From assembly GCF_003265705.1 (NCBI RefSeq), contig NW_020312828.1:54913137-54977136 (forward strand): a stretch of 64,000 nt of DNA, written 5' to 3'. The position numbers were made by a program, and so were the translations under genes. The notes beneath the pieces were generated by a model. The model was given only the letters and a program-made list of their open reading frames with translations, made no database searches and was not told the DNA's origin. Source of the DNA: Callorhinus ursinus (lineage: Eukaryota; Chordata; Mammalia; Carnivora; Otariidae). Below, piece after piece: positions 58,855-64,000 of this stretch (positions are counted from its first letter, which is position 1; each line of letters begins with the position of its first letter).

Positions 58855-59583
58855 TTCTAAGTTGTGGTAAAATACATATAATATAAAATTTACCATTTTA
58901 ACCATTATTAAGTGTACAGTGAAGTGATATTAAGTGCATTCACATTGTTATATAACCATTGCCACCATCCATCCCCAGAACTCTTCTTATGTTGGGAAGC
59001 TGAAACTTTGTATCCATTAAACAAAACTCCCCATTTCTCCCTCCCACGTTCTGGCAATCACCCTTTTACTCTCTATCTCCATGAATTTGACTGCTCTAGA
59101 TACCTCATATAAGTATTTGTCTTTCTGTGATTGGCTTATATCACTTAGCATAATATCCTCAAGGTCCACCCATATTGTAGCATGTGTTAGAATTTCCTTC
59201 CCTTTCATAGCTGAATAATATTGCATTGTATGTATATACTCCATTTTGTTTATCCATTCATCCATCAGTGGGCACTTGAGTTCCTTCTACTTTTTGGTGG
59301 TTGTGAATAATGCTGTTATAAATATATAAATACCTCTCTGCAACTTTGCTTTCATTTCTTTGGGTATATACCCAAACAAAGAATTGCTGGATCATATGGT
59401 AATTTTATGTTTGTCTGTTTGTTTATTTATTGAGAAACGGCCATACCATTTTCCATAGCCACTGCATCATTTTACATTCCTACCAATAGTGCACAGGTGT
59501 TCTAAGTTCCCCACAACCTCACCAAGACTTGCTATTATTTTGGGGTCTTTTTTGGTATTAACCATTCAAATGGGTGTGAGGTT
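58855..59583 (-). mobile_element. Old L1 3' end, minus strand
   Basis: The minus strand carries the ORF2 C-terminus (59265-59120: MDEWINKMEYIHTMQYYSAM, then LEDIMLSDISQSQKDKY), followed by the 3' UTR to about 58855. Upstream ORF2 text ('gggtatatacccaaacaaagaattgctggatcatatgg' on the plus strand) extends to about 59583. It is 5'-truncated and mutated. Confidence 0.92.
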
Positions 59584-60450
59584 ATTACCTTTTAAATATC
59601 ATAAATTGTGTATGTGTTTATCAACAGTGTTAATCATGATAACCTAATTTTGCCATGTAGATGAACAAAATAGCCAGCATATTTAAAGTTGTATCATATT
59701 TTGTATTTTTATTTGCATTATGATTTTGTAATAAGTGCTTGTGTATCCAGTGTTGGGCTTCATATAAGGTGTCTTTTTACAATATTGTCGAATTGCTTTT
59801 AATGTAGTCAAATAACTTCTTAAAAATAGATTGTATTCTATAAATTTACTGGGAGAATCATTATTAAGACCATCAAGAACGCTTTCCTGTAGACCTTACA
59901 TTTTAAAATATGTCTTGGGGTCTCCCATAATTGAATATTTGACCAATAGAGTAGTTGAAATCTGGTATACTAAAAATTAAATCATAAAAAATTAGAATAT
60001 GAGATTGAATACAATATTTTAATGTGCTACAATTTAAAATATTTTTACAAAGGACAGGCATTTTGATATACTCAGATAATATAAAGACTTCAAATATACA
60101 TTTAACATGTTCAAACAATTCCCGCAAGAAGATGTATGCATTTCAACATCAAGTATGAATCTCATATGGTGTGAATAATTTGAAGTACTTTGATGACAAT
60201 CACTAACAATATAAACAAATACACCAAAAGCTCAAATGCAGATAATTCAGAATATGTACAATTATTTTACCTTTTCTTTTAAGAGGTAGTACATGGAGCC
60301 TATTTGAGGATTACCTGAGTGTACACACAAAACATTTCTGACCTTGTTTAGCAAATGCTCATTCAGAATACCCACTTGAAGCAATCACATTTGTTTTCAT
60401 GTCATAAACATTTAATTTACAAAGGTGTTCAAAATTTTTTTTCAACAGAT
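59584..60450. other. AT-rich stretch, nothing recognised
   Basis: No gene or repeat identified. Confidence 0.45.
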
Positions 60451-60454
60451 GATT

Positions 60455-61080
60455 TTTTTTTTAAAGAAAACTTTTATTGTATTAGTTACTTCGGGTATTA
60501 TAAAAATGACAACGCTTTACCCACAGAAATGGTTTTATATATAAATAAAACTTTTGCAATTGCAATTGTTTTAACTGTCCACACTACACTGAAAGGAACT
60601 TTAATGTCTTTTAAAAAAAAAAAACAACAACAAAAAAACAGGCGTGCTTTGAATTGCTAATCAAGACAATTTGCCAGTTGTAAATGGGGTACTGTAATGG
60701 GAGTAGATAGATATGGACTTGAATGACACCATTTACCAATTCACCCTTTTAGGAGGTATAAGAAAAAATTCACCAATAAACAAACTTGATCTTGATTTAG
60801 GGACCAGTCCCATTTTCCACAGGTCATCTCTAAACACAAAATCCTGGAGAGAAATGAGTATTGCCCCATTGACGAACACATAAGTCACTGTCACCTCACA
60901 GTAATTGCCGTGCAAACAACACAACCTGTATTGCTTTCCTTTCATAAAAATGAAGAAGGATCTTGTATTTCCAACATCCTCTCTGTGCTCATTGTAATAT
61001 GGGTACATACAGGGAAGTTTTTGGTGTAGGTTTATTTTGACTGATCTACTATGATACAATATGTAGTATGTAAAATATAA
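60455..61080 (-). other. Unexplained minus-strand segment: 108-codon frame, AATAAA and A-tract downstream
   Basis: The minus-strand frame 61059-60733 starts MYHSRSVKINLHQK and includes the cysteine-bearing stretch KGKQYRLCCLHGNYCEVTVT and FRDDLWKMGLVPKS. I recognise no family. About 260 nt downstream, AATAAA lies roughly 13 nt before a 10-nt A-run (T-run at 60455-60464). This layout fits a processed retrocopy or a terminal 3' exon, but I found no target duplication. A second T-rich/GTT tract (60611-60640) falls in the presumed 3' UTR. A chance frame remains possible. Confidence 0.3.
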
Positions 61081-61163
61081 TAGCCATCATTACCCAAGCA
61101 GTTGCATAGAATTCATTTTTTTTAGTTTCCATTATCCTTCATAAGAAACCACCTATTATTATT

Positions 61164-61169
61164 TTTATT

Positions 61170-61204
<35 letters not shown>

Positions 61205-61370
61205 TTTGACAGAGAGAGAGCGAGAGCAGGAACACAAGCAGGGTGAGTGGGAGAGGGAGAAGCAGGCTCCTCGCAGAGCAGGGAGCCCAATGCGGGACTC
61301 CATCCCAGGACCCTGGGATCATAACCTGAGCTGAAGGCAGACGCTTAACGACTGAGCCACCCAGGCGCCC
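61164..61370 (-). mobile_element. CAN SINE with (TTTA)n tail
   Basis: Full-length reverse copy. The TTTA array (61169-61206) is its tail. The exact 16-bp target duplication ACCACCTATTATTATT lies at 61148-61163 and 61371-61386. Confidence 0.98.
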
Positions 61371-61386
61371 ACCACCTATTATTATT

Positions 61387-61820
61387 ATTGTCTGGGCAAT
61401 GGCCCAAAATTTTAAGAGGACAATTGCAGTTTTGGTTTACCTGTCTGAAATATGTTAGTGTCCCAGAAAATTTTAGAGCTGATGAACCCCAACAACTTTG
61501 AACTCCAAATTATAACACCTTCTGTAAATACTAGTTTTGACTAGTTATTTTCCCTTTCACAAATCATTTGAAGTTCTTAAAAATATGTGCCAAAATATTA
61601 GGCTCAATAAAACCTCTTTGGTTTGTTTTCTGGTGCTCCCTGCGCTAACTTACACAAAGAAAAACGGATGTGGTGAACTTTTTCTCACTAAACTGTGAGT
61701 GCTTTAGGTCTTCTTTCCTGGAATTTTAATACATAAAGAAATTCTCTTTCCTTCTGTAGTTTTGTCATGTATTCATCTGCATACCAGAAAATCTTCTACA
61801 TCCTGGCATCATCACCTTCC
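61387..61820. other. Single-copy-like stretch
   Basis: No gene or repeat recognised. Confidence 0.45.
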
Positions 61821-61844
61821 TTTTTTTTTTTTTTTTTTTTTTTG
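61821..61844. repeat. T-tract of about 24 nt
   Basis: A pure T-run. It could be the antisense tail of an unidentified retrocopy to its right, but no signal or source is recognisable. Confidence 0.9.
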
Positions 61845-61918
61845 GTCACCTACGAAAATGACTCATGGAAATTGGAAAAGTTTTGTTTACCCAGTGTGTT
61901 TGTTTTTCTCAATTGCTT

Positions 61919-62008
61919 ATTTTATTTTACTTTCTAATTTTATTCTAATTCCAGTACAGTTAACATACAGTGTTATATTAGTTTCAGGTGTGCAATATAG
62001 TGATTCAA
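61919..62008 (-). mobile_element. Very short (90-bp) L1 3'-end insertion, minus strand
   Basis: Only the last ~90 bp of a carnivore L1 3' UTR is present ('attccagtacagttaacatacagtg', 'gtttcaggtgtgcaatatagtg'). It is flanked by CTCAATTGCTT (61908-61918) and CTCAATTGTTT (62009-62019), a plausible target duplication. An extreme 5' truncation. Confidence 0.85.
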
Positions 62009-62019
62009 CTCAATTGTTT

Positions 62020-63032
62020 CTTATGTCATATTTCCCTATATTACATGGCCTTCTTCTTGGCATCTCTTGAATTATCGCTTTATATTATTATGTGACTATT
62101 TCATGTGTTTTTAAATCTACATACGTTTTTATAATATGTTCTTTTTGGGAAGGCACCAAGTCTTCTTATTAAATAAGTCTACTTATTTTTCATTTGCCCT
62201 AAAGTCCATTCCAGTGTTGAGGATAAAGTTTCTTCTTGATAAATACTTTCGGGTGTCGTGATTTCCTCATACTGTTGCTTTAAGAGTGTGGCATCGCAAC
62301 AGACTAGGAATTGGGCAGCAAAAGAGCTGAACTAGCAGCCACCCATGAGCTTAGTTTTGGCAAGTGTTCTGGCAATCTCTTTTGCAGCTCTTCCAGGTTT
62401 AGTAATTTAATTCCAACTTAACCAAAAGAACCTGGGGGCACAGGAAAGATGAGTGGCTTGTTTTGGAGAAAGGGGGAGCATGTCTGCAACTGAACTGTGG
62501 GCTTTTCTTTTTCACATGCTTGTATTTTTGTCTTTTGAGACAGGAGGAATTAGCTAATAGGAATACTGTCCAAATAACATAGCTAAATTGAGTTAGTTCC
62601 TACTGCCAAAGTAAGTTGTTTGTTAGGATTTGTGAAAAATATCAAATACTAAAGGGTCTTCAACTAATCTGGATTGATGAGGTGGGAGCTTGATGAAATT
62701 CCCTTGAAATGACTTCATAAACATTGGGACTCTGATTTCCTAGCCTGTTTTTCTATGCTTATATTTTTCACTTCCTATCTTTCAAACGTTGGAAATAAAA
62801 TTCAGAATGATAGGGACACAATATAAAATGAAACGAAACAAAACAAACAAACCTGAAACTGGTATTTAAAACTTCCCTTGTTTGCTTATCTCTTACTTAG
62901 GAAAAAGGTGTTTTTTTTTAAACTAAGGAATAATTTCAAGAATTTAGTTTAGCATTTTAGAAATAGTGTCATCCAATCATAATTGGTGATATATATTTGA
63001 ACCTTCTTCTACACTAAGTCTAGAAACTCACA
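62020..63032. other. Stretch without recognised gene
   Basis: About 1 kb. No repeat assigned. AAACAAAACAAAC run at 62831-62851. Confidence 0.45.
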
Positions 63033-63225
63033 CAAGCAATAATAGCTAATAATTACTGTATGTGTACTTTATGCCAGACACTGTTCTAAGGGCTTTTTAA
63101 TTATTAATCCTCACAATTAACCTATCAGGTGGGATTATTCCTATTCACATCTTGTGTGTCAGGAAACTGAGGCTGAAAATGGTTAAGATCAAACAGGTAC
63201 TAAGTAGTGGGATTAGGAACAACAA
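63033..63225 (-). repeat. MIR SINE remnant, minus strand
   Basis: Antisense MIR in full order: 'atagctaataattactgta', 'tttatgccagacactgttctaagggctt', 'ttaatcctcacaattaacctatcagg', 'tcaggaaactgaggctgaaaatggttaag'. Confidence 0.9.
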
Positions 63226-63959
63226 TTAGGAACCTCTTATTAATGGTCAAGCATCTTTATGTTGGGTTCATATTTTTGTGGCTCTTTATTCTGGTACACA
63301 TGCATTCGAATGCTTTGTATAACTTGAACACCATTTGAAGACTACTATTTCTAAGACAAGCATTCACATTTTTCTATAAACAAAAAATTAGATGTAGTTA
63401 ATAACTGTATAATTGCAGATGATTTACTGTTTATATGATAAAATGTATATATGCTTAATACATTTGAAAATGTGAAGTCCCTATTTGTATTGTCTCAGAG
63501 AGATACCACAGTGAGATGGTTGTGTAGAGATTTTCTGCTATATTAGAATAGCAAGATTTTTATGTTCTTGGAGTTGGCTAATGGAGATCATCCCTCCTTT
63601 CCACTTAATCACTTTCTCTCCTTCCTCCCTTCGCATTAATAGTAGGATGATCTAAAGCTTACCTTTTTTTTTTTCCAATACCACTTTGTCATTTTCCCTT
63701 CCTCACATCTTTTGTGCAATATATAGGTAGTAGGGGAGTGCATTCATATGTGTGTCTTGATGAGGTATCTCTAATGCAATTCATTAGCCTTCTGAGGACA
63801 TATATAGCACAGAAAGTATACCAGGTTGATTTTTTTTAAGCTAATGACCCTCTGATTAGCATCTGACTAGCTATAGTTAGCAAGATGTGTGCCCTTCCAG
63901 TGATTTTTCGTGATTAACATAATCCAAGATTCTTACCATCTTTGAAATTTTCTTTCTTT
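63226..63959. other. Stretch without recognised gene
   Basis: AT-rich, nothing identified. Confidence 0.45.
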
Positions 63960-63963
63960 TTCA

Positions 63964-64000
63964 GATTTTATTTATTTATTTGACACAGAGAAAGAGAGAG
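63964..64000 (-). mobile_element. CAN SINE, tail only, cut by the window end
   Basis: AGATTTTATTTATTTATTTG followed by ACACAGAGAAAGAGAGAG is the reverse-oriented tail and GA block. The head lies beyond the window. Confidence 0.88.

Overview
This window is mammalian nuclear DNA from a carnivore. It carries 17 tRNA-derived CAN-type SINEs, which run from a 'GGGGCGCCTGGGTGGCTCAG'-like head through a CT-rich block to an AATAAATAAA-rich tail and are diagnostic of Carnivora. It also holds carnivore-type L1 5' and 3' ends, mammal-wide L1, L2, MIR, MER5A/hAT and MLT1-class LTR fossils, and many microsatellites. I see no copy of the young dog SINEC_Cf head ('GATCCCTGGGTGGCGCAG' type), so a non-canid caniform (bear, seal or mustelid lineage) is more likely than a dog. 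That is inference. The sequence is AT-rich, and I cannot support any intact spliced protein-coding gene. The window reads as intergenic or deep intronic DNA.

Layout. 1-4523: a minus-strand L1 (3' end beyond the window) with ORF2 pieces, an AC microsatellite and a 5' UTR-like end, carrying one SINE. About 5800-11280: an old minus-strand L1 broken by a SINE, a full-length NANOG retropseudogene (7930-9551, minus strand), a TTCC tract and an older SINE. 11281-12496: a decayed BID retropseudogene on the plus strand. It meets, tail to tail, a possible third retrocopy on the minus strand (about 12500-13430). 13.4-22.6 kb: mostly single-copy, with MER5A, L2 and one SINE, and a GC-richer island at 20.2-20.75 kb. 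22.6-29.4 kb: an L1 3' end, SINEs, an L1 fragment and an MLT1 LTR, around a TAAT-rich single-copy block. 30.8-39.3 kb: an archive of ancient repeats (four plus-strand MIRs and one minus-strand MIR, L2, MLT1, a hAT element with an 8-bp target duplication) and a GATA-motif cluster. 39.7-51.6 kb: a dense run of eight CAN SINEs, two of them at one target site, plus two old L1 3' ends. 51.6-64 kb: L2, MLT1-type LTRs, a large AT/CT palindrome, an L1 3' end, an unexplained minus-strand open frame with a downstream AATAAA and A-tract, and a final SINE cut by the window edge.

The strongest results are the two processed pseudogenes. The NANOG copy keeps a 300-codon frame with no frameshift and an intact-looking homeodomain. 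It is broken only by two nonsense codons that both look like C-to-T changes. The BID copy is older, with several frameshifts and stops. I found no CRISPR array, operon, phage or other bacterial feature, and no new multi-gene system. The open questions are the candidate retrocopies, the single-copy islands and a few structural oddities listed as findings.
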